A stretch of 64,000 nt of DNA from Elephas maximus indicus (GCF_024166365.1 NC_064822.1:106946823-107010822); one strand, 5' to 3'; positions 12,065-23,420 are shown, counted from the stretch's first letter. Notes: generated by a model not told the origin, from the sequence alone. Program-made: numbers and translations.

Positions 12065-13100
12065 GCTGGTATCTGATATTATTGGTTTTCTGACCAAACA
12101 ATTTCCTTTAGTATTTCTTGTAGCTTTGGTTTGGTTTTTGCAAATTCTCTAGCTTGTGTTTATCTGTAAATATCTTAATTTTGCCTTCATATTTCAGAGA
12201 GAATTTTGCTGGATATATGATCCTTGGCTGGCAGTTTTTCTCCTTCAGTGCTCTGTGTATGTCATCCCATTGCCTTCTTGCCTACATGGTTTCTGCTGAG
12301 TAGTCTGAACTTATTGATTCTCCCTTGAAGGAAACCTTTCTTTTCTCCCTGGCTGCTTTTAAAATTTTCTCTTTATCCTTGGTTTTGGCAAGTTTGATGA
12401 TAATATGTCTTGGTGTTTTTCTTTTTGAATCAATCTTAAACGGGGTTCGATGAGCATCTTGGATAGATATCCTTTCGTCTTTCATGATGTCAGGGAAGTT
12501 TTCTGTCAGCAGATCTTCAACTATTCTCTCTGTGTTTTCTGTCCTCCCTCCCTGTTCTGGAACTCCAATCACTCGCAAGTTATCCTTCTTGATAGAGTCC
12601 CACATGATTCTTAGGGTTTCTTCATTTTTTTAAATTCTTTTATCTGATTTTTTTTCAGCTATGTTGGTGTTGTTTCCCTGGTCCTCCAGATGTCCCAGTC
12701 TGCATTCTAATTGCTCGAGTCTGCTCCTCTGACTTCCTATTGCGTTGTCTAATTCTGTAATTTTATTGTTAATCTTTTGGATTTCTGCATGCTGTCTCTC
12801 TATGGATTCTTGCAACTTATGAATTTTTCCACGATGTTCTTGAATAATCTTTTTGAGTTCTTCAACTGTTTTATCAGTGTGTTCCTTGGCTGTTTCTGCA
12901 GTTTGCCTTATTTCATTTCTGAGGTCATCCCTGATGTCTTGAAGCATTCTGTAAATTAGTTTTTTATATTCTGTGTCTGATAATTCCAGGATTGTATCTT
13001 CATTTGGGAAAGATTTTGATTCTTTTGTTTGGGGGGTTGTAGAAGCTGTCATGGTCTGCTTCTTTATGTGGTTTGATATGGACTCCTGTCTCCGAGCCAT
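12065..13100 (-). pseudogene. L1 ORF1 (RNA-binding protein), disrupted
   Basis: ORF1p is the trimeric nucleic-acid chaperone of L1. The likely start is MARRQESISNHIKK at 13,100 (an upstream in-frame ATG at 13,139 also exists). A long heptad-like coiled coil follows (EELKKIIQEHRGKIHKLQ), then the RRM part (NLRVIGVPE) and the C-terminal domain (AHRTPFKIDSKRKTPRHIII). Breaks: an in-frame TAA at 12,630-12,632, a TAG at about 12,279-12,281 where related L1s have a glutamine codon, and a frameshift in the last part. The C-terminal end near 12,065 is approximate. Confidence 0.88.
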
Positions 13101-14838
13101 CACTAAGATATTGTAGTGGTTTATTCTATAGTTGCTCACTGAGACTTACCTTGTTTTGTTTTCTTTCAATATACGCGGATGGGCTACTAGATTGTGCTGT
13201 CTTGATTGGTGTAGCCCTTGACTTACCTATGACATATTATCAGCTGGTTTGGGCTGTTGCCAGATATATATACCTGAGTCTATTCACTATTCTTGAGTAG
13301 AATCTGATTTTGGGTCATCAAGTGTGTGCTGCACCCTAACACCTATCCACCTTGAGAAGTAGTGGTGATAGTTGTGTGCACCAGATTCTATTAGCAGCTG
13401 GGGTTCACACTCCGGGGGGGGGCAGCATGCTGACAGGCTTCCCCCAAGTGTCAGTGAGGTAGGTGTGTCTCTATTCCTAAAGCACCTTGGTGGGAGGGCT
13501 CTGCAGCTGTACCTTAGGCCCCCAGTGCAAGTACCTCTGCAGATTGGTAGGTGTCACCCTCCTTAGACCCCTAAGGCAAGAGGCTAGGTGGTCTGGGGGG
13601 AGCTTCAGCCCTCAGTTCCCTGTTGTGGGTCAGTGAGGGCTCTGTTGAATAAGCAGAGATATCAGACCTGGGAAACTTGTTTTTCCAGTAAATCCGCTAA
13701 AAAAAAATGCAGTCAGATCCCTATCAGAAATGCCTTTGCATAATAATAGCCACCTCGTTCCCTGTAGGGATGAAAGCCCGAGATATGGATCATATATGCT
13801 TGGCTGGAGCTGGTTCTGTGTTTTTAGTCCAATTAGGGAAGGATTTTTGGTCCCTGGGTTTTTTGTGGTTGGTTCTCTCAGGCCGGAAGAATGGGTTAGG
13901 AAAATACCAAAAAAAAAAAAAAAAAGGGAAAAGCAAAGCCGCGGAGCCGGAGCCATTCTCCCTCTGGCTCAGGAAATTCCAATGTTAATGAAGCCACCTG
14001 GGAAGGGGAGGGGAGGGTTCAGAAAAACAGGAGAGAGTAGCACCCTGGAATATAGCCAAAGTTGCTTATCTTGCTTGGCATGACTATTTTATCTGAGATT
14101 CCCGAGGGGCCTGTCACCCATATGTGCTGGCTGTGTAGAGATTGCCCCTGAGGGTCTGGCCCGCAGAAGCTGTGGTCAGTTCCTCCGCTGCCAGTCCAAA
14201 GCCCTACGTTAAGGTTCCCCGGCTGGGACGCTGCATTCCCGGCTCCAAAATCAGTCTCTGCCTCCCGGGGACTTCTCTTCCCGCCGCCTGCGCGGACCGG
14301 CTGGGCCCCCTCCCGGGGTCAGTTCAGGGGGGTAGGGCTGTGCCCCGTGTTTGCACCGTGACAGGATGCCGTGCTCAGCTCCCCTGTGCCCAGTCCAAAG
14401 CCCGGCGCCAAGGCTTCCCGGTTGGAACGCTGCACTCCTGGCTCCAAAACCATTCGCTGCCTCCCGGGGACGTCTCCTCCCAGCCGCGTCGCCGTGCTGC
14501 CTCGCGCTGACCGGCTGGGCCCCCTCCCGAGGTCAGTTCAGGGGGGTAGAGCTGCGCCCCGTGTTTGCACGGTCACAAGATGTTGTGTTCAGCTCCTCTG
14601 AGCCCAGTCCTAAGCCCGGCGCCAAGGTTACCTGACTGCGACGCTGGCTCCGGGCTCCAAAAACCCGTAGTTGTTCGTTCTCCGTCTCTGTCGCTCAGGT
14701 CAACTCTTTAAATCTGTGTTTGTTGTTCAGGGTTCGTAGACTGTCATGTATGTGATTGATTCACTTGTTTTTCCGAGTCTTTGTTGCAAGGGGGATCTGA
14801 GGTAGCGTCTACCTAGTCAGCCATCTTGGCCCCCTCTC
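13101..14838 (-). promoter_or_regulatory. L1 5' UTR/internal promoter with tandem monomers
   Basis: This GC- and CpG-rich region lies between the L1 5' end and ORF1. From about 14,160 to 14,700 it holds about 2.5 tandem units. The phrase CAGTCC(A/T)AAGCCC occurs at 14,192, 14,391 and 14,605, so the period is 199-214 bp. Each unit repeats GCCTCCCGGGGAC and CGGCTGGGCCCCCTCCC. L1 5' UTRs generally act as internal pol II promoters, and the YY1-type motif at the 5' end fits that. Activity of this copy is inference only. Confidence 0.75.
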
Positions 14839-17800
14839 ATTTGTCTTTTTGTTGTTGAGTTGTTGAAGTTTTCCATATGTTTTGGAGATTATTTATCAGA
14901 TATATTGTTGTCAAAGATTTTTTCCCAGTCTGTAGGTTATCTTTTTACTTTCTTGGTAAATTCTTTTGAAGAGCGTAAGTATTTAATTTTTAAGAGGTCC
15001 CAGTTATCTAGTTTATCTTCTGTTCATTTTTAGTTTTATTGAATAGAGTATTTCTGTTGAAAATTAAGTCCCCTAGTTTTGACCCTGTGTTATCTTCCAG
15101 CAACTCTATAGTTTTAGCTTTAACATTTAGGTCTTCAATCCATTTTGAGTTAGTTTTTGTGCATGGCGAGGTATTGCTCCTGATCCATTTTTCCACATAT
15201 GGGTATCCAGTTTTGCCAGCACCATTTATTAAAGAGACTGTTTCTTCCCCATTGAATGGACTTCGACCCTTTTTCGAAGATCAACTAGATGGATGGATTT
15301 TCTTCTGGGTCTCAATTCTATTCCATTGGTCTGTGTCTGTCATTGAACCAATACCAGGCTGTTTTGATTATCATGGCAGTATAGTAGGTTTTGACATCAG
15401 GAAGTGTGAGGCCTCCTACTGTGTTCTTCTTCAATATTGCCTTAGCTATTGAAGGACTTCCTTCCTTTCCATATGAAGTTGGAGGTTAGTTTTTCCATTT
15501 CATTAAAGAATGTTGGGATTTGGATTGGGATTACATTATACCCAAAGATCGCTTTTGGTAGTATTGACATTTTCACAATGTTAGGTCTTCCAATCCATGA
15601 GCACAGAATGGTTTTCCATTTATGTAGGCCTCTTTTAATTTCTTGCAATAGTGTTTTATATTTTTTCTTGTATAAGCCTTTTACGTCCCTGGTTAGGTTT
15701 ATCCCTAGGTATTTTATCCTGTTGGGGGCTATTATAAATGCTATTGGTTTCTTGATTTCCTTTTCAGAGCCTTCCTTGTTAGTGTAGAGGAACCCAACTG
15801 ATTTCGGTGTGTTGAGCTTGTACCCTGCCACCTTGCTAGTTCCAGTAACTTTCTTGTGGAGTCTCTGGGATTTTCTATGTATAGGATCATGTCATCTGCA
15901 AATAGGATAATTTTACTTCTTCCTTTCCCATCTGGATGCTCTTTATTTCCTTTTATTGCCTTACTGCTCTAGCTAGGACTTCTAGTACAATATTGAATAA
16001 GAGTAGTGATAAAGGGCATCCTTGTCTCATTCCTTTTCTCAAGGGGAATGCTCTAAATCTTTCTCCTTTGAGACTAATGTTGGCTATTGGTTTTGCATAT
16101 ATGCCCTTATTTATGTTGAGGAGTTTCCCTTCTATTCCTATCTTGCTGAGAGTTTTTATCAGGAAAGGGTGTTGGATTTTATCGAATGCCTTTTCTGCAT
16201 TGATTGAGATGATCATGTGATTCTATTCCTTTGTTTTATTTATGTGTTGAATTACATTGATTAATTTTCTAATGTTGAACCATCCTTGCATCCCAGGTAT
16301 GAATCCCACTTGACCATAATGTATTATTATTTTTATATGCTGTTGAATTCTGTTGGCTAGAATTTTGTTGAGAATTTTTTAATCTATATTCATAAGGGAT
16401 ATGGGTCTGTAATTTTCTTTTTTTAGTGCTGTCTTTGCCTGGCTTTGGTGTCAGGGTTATGCTGGTTCATAGAATGAATTACAAAGTATTCCTTCCTTTT
16501 CTATGTTCTGGAATAGTTTGGTAGAATTGGTGTCAACTCTTCTCTGAATGTTTGGTGGAATTCTCCAGTGAATTCTGGGCTGGGACATTTTGTTTTTGGA
16601 GTTTTTTTTTTAAAATGCCATCTTCAATTTCTTCTTTTGTCATGGGTCTATTTAAATTTTCTACCTCTATTTGTGTTAGTTTAGGTAGGTAGTGTGTTTC
16701 TAGAAATTTTTTCATTTCTTCTAGATTTTCAAATTTGTTGGAGTACAATTTTTCATAATATTCTGTTATGATCCTTTTTGTCTCGGTTGATTCTGTTGCA
16801 GTGTCACCTATCTCATTTCTTATTTTAGTTATTTGCATCTTATCATTTTTTTTTATTTGTTAATTTGGCCAGTGGTTTGTCAATTTTATTGATCTTTTCA
16901 AAGAATCGACTTCTAGTCTTGCTCTTTCTATTGCTTTTCTGTTTTTGATTTCATTTATTTCTACTCTGATCTTTACTATTTCCTTTTTTTTTTTTTTTTT
17001 TTTGGTGACTGTGGACTTCCGCTGCTCCTTTTCTATTTGTTCGAGTTGTAGGGTTAAGCTATGGATTTTTGGCCCTTTCTTTTTTTTTTTGATGTGTGCA
17101 TTTATTGTTATAAATTCTCCCCTGAGCATTGCTTTTGTTGTGTCCCAAAGGTTTTGGCATGTTGTGTTTTCATTCTCATTTGATTCTAATAATTTTTTAT
17201 TTTTAATTTCTTCTATTACCCAATAGTTTTTAAGTAAAGTGTTATTCAGTTTCCATGTATTTACTTTTTTTTCATGTTTTTTCTGTTATTGATTTCTAGT
17301 TCTAAAGGGTTATGATCAGAGAAGATGATTTGTATTATTCTGATGTTTTTGAGTTTATTGAGGATTGCTTTGTGGCCTAAAATATGGTCTATTCTGGAGA
17401 ATGACCCATGTGCATTGGAGAAGAATGTGTACTGTGCTTGGGTGGTGTGTTCTGTATATGTCTCTGAGGTTGAATTGGTTGATTGTGTTATTTATATTTT
17501 CTGCATCTTTGAGTTTCTTTCTAGTTCTTTCCATCATCGAAAGTGGTGTGTTAAAGTCTCCTACTATTATTGTAGAACTGTCTATTTCTCTTTTCAGTTC
17601 TGTTAGAGTTTTTTTTTAAATATATTTTTGAGCTGTGTCATTGGGTGCAGAAGCATTCATTATTGTTGTGTTCTCTTGGTGGACTGGCCCTTTAATCATT
17701 ATATAATGTCCTTCTTTGTCTCTTATAATGAATTTTGACTTACAGTCTATTTTGTCAGAGATTGCTATTACCACCGCTGCTCTCTTTTAGCTACCTTTTG

Positions 17801-18444
17801 CTTGAAATATTTTTTTCCATCCTTTAATTTTTAATCTATTTATTTCTTTATGTCTGAGGTGTGTCTCTTGTAGGCAACATATTGATGAGTCTTTTTTTTT
17901 TTTTTTTTTTAATCCATTCTGCCACTCTGTCTCTTGACTGGTGCTTTAAAGCCATTTACAGTCAGTGTTATCATCAATAGGTATGAATTTACTCCTGCCA
18001 TTTTGTTATGCTTTTTGCATGTATGTGTGGTGTTAATGGTTTCTTTGTTCTGCTTAATTTTCTGTACTGAATTCTTTTTGTTTATGAATTTTCTTTTTGT
18101 GGTCTTCATTGTTGGTTTTGTGTTTACTGAGTCTTTGATTTTCTCCTTTATTTTGGGGGGTAGATTTATTACTTTTCTTCGTGGTTACACTGAAATTTAC
18201 CTTTACCTTCCTAAATTTAAAACAGTGTGTTATATCTTTATATTGCCTTGACTTCCTCTCCATATGGAAGTTCTATAGCTACATCATTTATTTCCCCTTT
18301 TTGTTTTGAAGTTGTCATCATTTCCACATTGACATCTCTGGTTCCCTGTTTTCAGTTTTGTGGCCTTACTTTTGAGAATTTTTTATCTGGATTGGTATCT
18401 GGGTGATGGTATCATGTGTCTTAATCTCAACTTGTTTTCTGATG

Positions 18445-19335
18445 TCACTCGTTATCTGTCTGAAGGACCCCTTTTAATATCTCTTGTAAGGTTGGTCTGT
18501 TTTTTACAAATTCCCATAATTTCTGTTTATCTGGAAATGTCCTAGTTTCACCATCATATTTGAAAGACAATTTTGCTGGATATATGATTCTTTTCTTCAG
18601 AGTTTTGTATATGTCAACCCATTGCCTTCTTGCCTGCATGGTTCCTGCTGAGAAATCAGTGCTTAGTCTTATCGGTGCCCCTTTGTAGGTGATATTTTGT
18701 TTTTCATAAGCTGTTCTCAGAATTCTTTCTTTGTCTTTGGTTTTGGAAAGTTTGATTATGATATGTCTTGGTGACTTTCTTTTGGGGTCTATCCTGTACG
18801 GGGTTCATGGAGCTTCTTAGATGGAAACCTTCTTGTCTTTCATGACATGAGGGAAGTTTTCTGCCAATAAATCCTCAACAATTCTCTCTGTACTTTTTTT
18901 TTTTCTCCTCCAGTTCTGGAATTCATATTATGTGTAAATTATCCCTCTTGATAGGCTTTCTTCATTTTTCTTCATTCTTTTTTCTAATTGTTCATCAAAC
19001 AAATTTGTGTCAAGGGATTTTCCTCTACTTTGCTGATTCTTTCTTCCATTGATACAATTTTACTTCTATGTCCTTCTATTGAGTTATCTGTTCCTGATAT
19101 TTTATTGTTAATCTTCTGGATTTCTAGTTGTTTTTGTATGGTTTCTAATCGTCTACTTATTTTGTCTTTTTTTTTTTTTTGTACTGTTTTCCTGAATTCT
19201 TCTGGCTTTGTCTGTGTTCTCCTTGATCTCTTTGAGAATCCTATATAAAAGTGTTTTGAATTCCTTATCAGGTACTTCTATTACCATTTCTTCCTCATGA
19301 AGATTTTCTCCCCCTTTATTTTGGTTTGAGCCATC
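18445..19335 (-). pseudogene. ORF1 remnant of the old L1
   Basis: The minus strand at 18,639-18,445 reads ARRQWVDIYKTLKK, YPAKLSFKYDG and FVKNRPTLQEILKGVL, the ORF1 C-terminal domain in the usual order. Upstream, to about 19,335, a lysine-rich coiled-coil-like stretch is present but broken by stops. Clearly non-functional. Confidence 0.75.
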
Positions 19336-19763
19336 TTATCCTGTTTCCTCATTTAATTTGTTATTGTCTGCTGTCTCCAAGGCATTAAGGTATTAATTAT
19401 TTATATATTTCTTTATTGATTATATGTATTCTTGTTTTGTGAGGATTTTTTAAAATTTGTTTTGATATATCTGGAGCTTTGTCTTTTCTCTTTAAAATGT
19501 TTTTGTTCCTTTGCATTATTTTAATTTGTGGTTCTGGTCTATGTGTGACTTTGGTGGTATCTGTTGGCTGGGCATCATTTCCTCTCACTAGTGGGTATAG
19601 TGGGTCTCATCCATGTGCAAGTCCTCTGTGATTAGGCTTATATGTCTTCCCTTACTGGATTGAGTGGAGGTCAGGGAGCAGGTTCTTTCCCTGATATTGA
19701 ATGACAAGTGTTGAGTGGTGTCTTAGGCTGGGTTTTCTAGAGAGGCAAAACAAGTAAAGCACA

Positions 19764-19867
19764 TCTCTATCTATCTATCTATCCATCCATCCATCCGTCC
19801 GTCCGTCCGTCCGTCCGTCCGTCCGTCCGTCCGTCCGTCCGTCCATCCATCCATCTATCTATCTATC
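19764..19867 (+). repeat. Compound tetranucleotide microsatellite
   Basis: Units change in order: about 3.5 CTAT, then 4 ATCC (19,781-19,796), 12 GTCC (19,797-19,844), 2 ATCC, then about 3.5 ATCT. It sits near the 3' end of the minus-strand LTR. Confidence 0.95.
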
Positions 19868-20050
19868 ACCTCCTACGTGTCTGTCAGTTTGTCATACTGT
19901 GGGAGCTTGCGTGTTGCTGTGATGCTGAAAGCTATGCCATCAGTATTCAAATACCAGCAAGGTCACTCATGGCAGACAGGTTTCCACTGAGCTTCCAGAC
20001 TAAGACAGACTAGGAAGAAGGACCCAGTGATCTACTTCTGAAAAGAATTA
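19868..20050 (+). repeat. RTE 5'-region fragment
   Basis: Shares GTCAGTTTGTCATACTGTGG, CAAATACCAGCA and AGACTAAGACAGACTAGGAA with the 5' part of the RTE LINE at 63,242 onward. It has no tRNA-like head, so it is not the composite SINE. Right boundary approximate. Confidence 0.6.
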
Positions 20051-20553
20051 GCCAATGAGATGGTATGTTAAGGGAATGGCTCGCACAGTTTTTAGAGGCT
20101 GTAAGTCCCAAGTCTGTGAGACAGGAAAGAGAATTCCGCTAATTCCCATAGCTGCAGGGGGTGGTGAGCCCAAGATCAGTAGGCTGAAAAGCAGTGCTGC
20201 CACAGGCTGTGAAGATCTATGAATTTCAAGATTGATAGGCAAGACCGCCAGCAAGCTGCTAGTCCAAGTCCCAAGAACTGGAGGCCAGATGAATGGGAGC
20301 CAGCTGCAGGATCCAGAACAAGCAAACCCCTGGCAAGGCAAGAAGAAAGGAAGTAGGCGGAGAAGGGCGAGAAGATGCAGGCTGAGGGGATGGTAAGCCA
20401 CCACAGGCCCTCCCCCTGCTGGTACTACTCAGCAGAATCCATCATGGGGGTGATCATGTATCAAATTTCAACAGGGAAGTGATCACAACATTATACAACT
20501 GCTAAAACACTGAGAAGGCCCAGCCAAGTGGACACACAATCTTAACCATCACA

Positions 20554-22058
20554 GGTGGTCAGGGTCCCTCTACAGTGCTTGTGGGACCATGGGGTCCTTC
20601 CCGGTTGGGGCTAGCAGTTAGTGTGTTCACTGGAGGTCAGGGAAGATGTCTCTGTATTCACTGTGAGGGAGTGCTACCCAAATGGCAGGGTAGGCCTACT
20701 GTATATGCATGAATTGGCATCTCAATAGGTGGTGGGGAGTAAGGGGTTTCAATGCAGATACAGAAAGCCTGCAGGAACTATTTGGGTGTGGGATGTGTGA
20801 CGTTGCAGCTGGGCAGATGTTGGATGAGGGCACTAGGAGCTCCTGCTCGTCGTTTGGCAGAGGTACAGATGGCACCTGTTAGGATGTGACTGATATTGCT
20901 GATAAGGTGATATGTCTGTCCAGCGGGTCACTGGAGTGTGGGTGCAGAGAGTGTTCTCACTGGTCATTGGGTTGGGTGCTGTGTGTTTGCACTGCCAGTT
21001 GATGAGTGGTCAGGACAAGGGTATGCAGGTTACTGGTCACTGAGCAAGTGGTGTGGGAACGGGAAATCGCACTGCTGGTTGCTGGGCAGGCAGGGTGGCT
21101 GCTTGGACCTCCTGAGTCTCAGGGAGGGGTGGTGGGCATGGCCAGACTTGCTCATGGAAGTGTGAGCCACCTGCACTTCAAGGAAGGGTGGTGGGTGTGA
21201 CCAGGCTTGCACGTGTCTTCACAGGTCTCCTGCACCTAGGGGCGGGGGTGGGGTGGTGGGCATGGCTAGGTTTGCACACACCTGCTATGGCCTCCTGCAT
21301 CTCATGGAGGGGGTGGTGGGCATGACCAGGTTTGTACACAGATGCACCCTTTAATGCAGATGGGCTTGTTCTGGGGAGAGGGCCTCTAGTTGTTATTCTG
21401 TAGGTTGACTTTTCACTGGGTGGCTCCTGTATAAATGGCTCACTGCCTCCACCTACAAGCAGATGCTGCACTAATTCCTAGTTCCTCCCTTCTTGCACTT
21501 ACCAGAGGGGCTGGAACTCTCACCCGCCCCTCTGTTTCTTCCCCACAAATGCGCACTCCTTGTCTGTATTGTCTCCTTCTCTCAGGCTCCAATGACTCAG
21601 TCCGTTTCGTTTGCTCTATGGGCACTTCCCTGTGGATCCCCAGTTTCAAAGCTATACCATTCCACACTCCCCTCCACCCCAGAGGTGCCCATCCCTGGCC
21701 GCGTCTTACCCACCTTGCAGTTTCTTTCCAGGGTTGTTCACGCAGAATCTCTGCCACCAGCTGTGCTCTCTTTGCAGTTGCTTTTCTGGGTTCCTCACTC
21801 CAGGTCGTTATTCGATGCTGTCCCAAAGTGGCTTTACTGGCTTTGTGCTGGCAGGCAGGGTGTAGTTGATCCATGAATCTGCTTTCTCACTGGCCTCATT
21901 TTGCCTCTCCTTCCATTCCATGCTCAGTCTGTTTCTGGAATTCTCCATTTGATGTTCTGGGACCCAAGGTCATTTTTTGTGTCCATTTTATTTGCTTTCT
22001 TGAGTCCTTGTTGTCAAGGGGTCATTACAGTGCATGTATCTAAGGCACTATATTGACC
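20554..22058 (-). other. 5' UTR of the old L1, with a short minisatellite
   Basis: GC-richer than its surroundings and continuous with the L1 left of the LTR. Four units of about 60-65 bp carry GGTGGTGGG(C/T) at 21,128, 21,187, 21,252 and 21,312, each followed by a GACCAGGCTTGCAC-like phrase. Overlapping ORFs on both strands at 21,435-21,876 have no recognised domain and are treated as chance. Confidence 0.6.
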
Positions 22059-22063
22059 AGAAC

Positions 22064-22185
22064 TCTGGCTGTAATCTTTTTGGAAGCAGATCACAGGCCT
22101 TTCTTCCACAGAGCTGCAGGGGGGGTTTGAACCACCAACCTTTAGGTTAGCAGTTGAGCGCAAACTGCTTGCACCATCCAGTCTT
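22064..22185 (-). repeat. AfroSINE fragment
   Basis: Reverse complement shows the tRNA-like B box region (GGTTCAAACC-like) and a CTAACCTAAAGGTTGG phrase, followed by the long-form middle with a polypyrimidine change. The 3' end is missing. Confidence 0.65.
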
Positions 22186-22698
22186 TTTTAAGTTTACTTT
22201 GGAAGTCATATTATGGTGAGTTTTGGCACTACACTCACCCAGAGGGATTTTTTTCTCTCCAATAGTAGACAGCAGCGGGTTATAGTAAAATATTTATCTA
22301 CTGGTCTTCTTTCCCTAGGTGTCCTCCAGCATAGGTCCCCTGCCATAGGGAAAGAGAGCCCTGCTATCTTGTGCCATCAGCTGTGCCACTACTAAGAATG
22401 CATGCCCACCATGGGAATGAGCTTCCCAAGCCATGAAACTAGATGCCTGTTTTAAATGACAGTTGTCCTAGAACAACAGGGTGTCTGAAACTAACACCAA
22501 AGAACAGTGTGTTCTTCAGTGGTTGGCATCTCACTGCCTGATATTGGGAGGAAGTTAGGAAGACAAAGGGAAACACAATGGCAGATGGAAGAGGGCAAGT
22601 TGCAGCCTCTCTGCGGAGTCAGGAGAGGAAACAAACACCTTCCTTTCCCAAAAAGTTTTTTTTTTTAATCTTCTTTGGATCTTTGGATCCCCAGATTT
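22186..22698. other. No recognisable feature
   Basis: Unique-looking sequence with a T-run at about 22,657-22,666. No gene evidence. Confidence 0.4.
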
Positions 22699-22866
22699 GC
22701 TGTTAGTTGCCGTCAGATCAATTCCAACTCATAGTGACTCCGTGTGATAGGGTTTTCTTGACTGTAGTCTTTACCGGAGTAGGTCACCAGGTCTTTCTCC
22801 CACAGAATTGCCAAACTTGTTCGAACTGCCAACTTTTTGGTTAGCAGCTGAGAGCTTAACCGTTGT
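22699..22866 (-). repeat. AfroSINE
   Basis: Begins TGCTGTTAGTTGCCGTCAGA (the reverse complement of the 3' end) and ends with the tRNA-like head (GGTTAGCAGCTGAGAGCTTA). It belongs to the form whose tail ends in CTAACAGCA, not the GGTTTGG form. Confidence 0.8.
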
Positions 22867-22933
22867 GACAGATAGCAAGACATTATCAGAGTTATGGAAT
22901 TCAATTCACTCCAACAAACAATTTGGAGCAACT

Positions 22934-23076
22934 ATCTGGGGTCATTCCAACTCATAGCGACCCTGAAGGACAGAGTAGAACTGCCCCATAGGGTTTCCAA
23001 GGAGCAGCTGGCGGAGTCGGACTGCCGACCTTTTGGTTAGCAGCCAAACTGTTAACCACCATGCCACCAGGTTGCT
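22934..23076 (-). repeat. AfroSINE
   Basis: Reads GACAGAGTAGAACTGCCCCA and CCTTTTGGTTAGCAGCC, ending CCACCATGCCACCAGG. These are standard AfroSINE landmarks in minus orientation; the 3' end is slightly truncated. Confidence 0.85.
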
Positions 23077-23112
23077 ATATGTCAGAATTGACTCGATGGC
23101 AGTGGGTTTAGT
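23073..23112 (+). repeat. AfroSINE 3' fragment
   Basis: About 40 bp: TTGCTATATGTCAGAATTGA, then CTCGATGGCAGTGGGTT. This is the 3' end in plus orientation directly abutting a minus-strand copy, so the two are tail-opposed neighbours. Confidence 0.65.
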
Positions 23113-23420
23113 GGTTATTTAGGGTCATACCCTGTGCATGGGGATACAGCAATACACAGGGCTTCTGTCCTCACGTAGGTCCAATTGGAGTTGTTCAAAT
23201 CCAGGCCCTTTGGTGGCAAGTATAATGGATGGTAACAGACCCTATCCCAGTTCACAGCCCTCCAGCTGGTTTAGTTTACCCTCTTCCCACCAGTTAGGAT
23301 GCCCAGAGGCCCAGCGGGTGTCCAGTGCGTTGTGAAGGGGGCTCCGAATGGATGTGCCAGAGTCTTGGGGCAACCAAGAGAGGCACTAGATGCTGAGGGA
23401 GCAGCAGCCACGTGGGACCC
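23113..23420. other. No recognisable feature
   Basis: Short unique stretch between SINE fragments and an LTR. Nothing gene-like seen. Confidence 0.4.

Larger units (their letters stand above)
6811..14838 (-). mobile_element. Younger, essentially full-length L1 (about 8.0 kb)
   Basis: The poly-T/3' UTR end is at 6,811. The 5' end at 14,838 carries the hallmark start GGGGGCCAAGATGGC (minus strand) with a YY1-type CAAGATGGC. Flanking copies of ATTTGTCTTTTT at 6,799-6,810 and 14,839-14,850 are the target duplication, and removing the insert restores the old L1 reading. Order on the minus strand: 5' UTR of about 1.7 kb, ORF1, ORF2, 3' UTR of about 1 kb. Both ORFs have few but disabling lesions, so the copy is inactive yet much younger than its host. 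Confidence 0.93.
19719..20553 (-). mobile_element. MaLR-like LTR inserted in L1 5' UTR
   Basis: The plus strand reads TGTCTTAGGCTGGG at the left and AACCATCACA at the right, i.e. TG...CA ends with the LTR in minus orientation. Flanks are AGTGG (19,714-19,718) and GGTGG (20,554-20,558), a 4/5 match to a 5-bp target duplication. Old L1 5' UTR sequence resumes on both sides. Inside are a tetranucleotide array and an RTE 5'-type segment. Family assignment is by resemblance only. Confidence 0.65.
5880..22058 (-). mobile_element. Old, originally near full-length L1, split by later insertions
   Basis: Three blocks read as one minus-strand L1: 3' UTR and ORF2 C-terminus (5,880-6,810); ORF2, ORF1 and 5' UTR (14,839-19,718); and the rest of the 5' UTR (20,554 to about 22,058). 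ORF2 pieces include the RT region near 15,440-16,220, the palm region and the endonuclease near 17,350-18,100. All are full of stops and frameshifts. The left end starts inside the 3' UTR with no poly-T, so the extreme 3' end is missing. The right end aligns with the 5' start of the younger L1 (CCTTGTTGTCAAGGGG against CTTTGTTGCAAGGGGG). Confidence 0.8.

Noticed and set aside
19764-19867. CRISPR-like or satellite array
   Set aside because: Units are 4 bp with no spacers; this is an ordinary compound microsatellite in a mammalian genome.
21435-21876. Overlapping 144-codon ORFs on both strands
   Set aside because: They fall in the old L1 5' UTR, have no recognisable domain, and occur on both strands at once.
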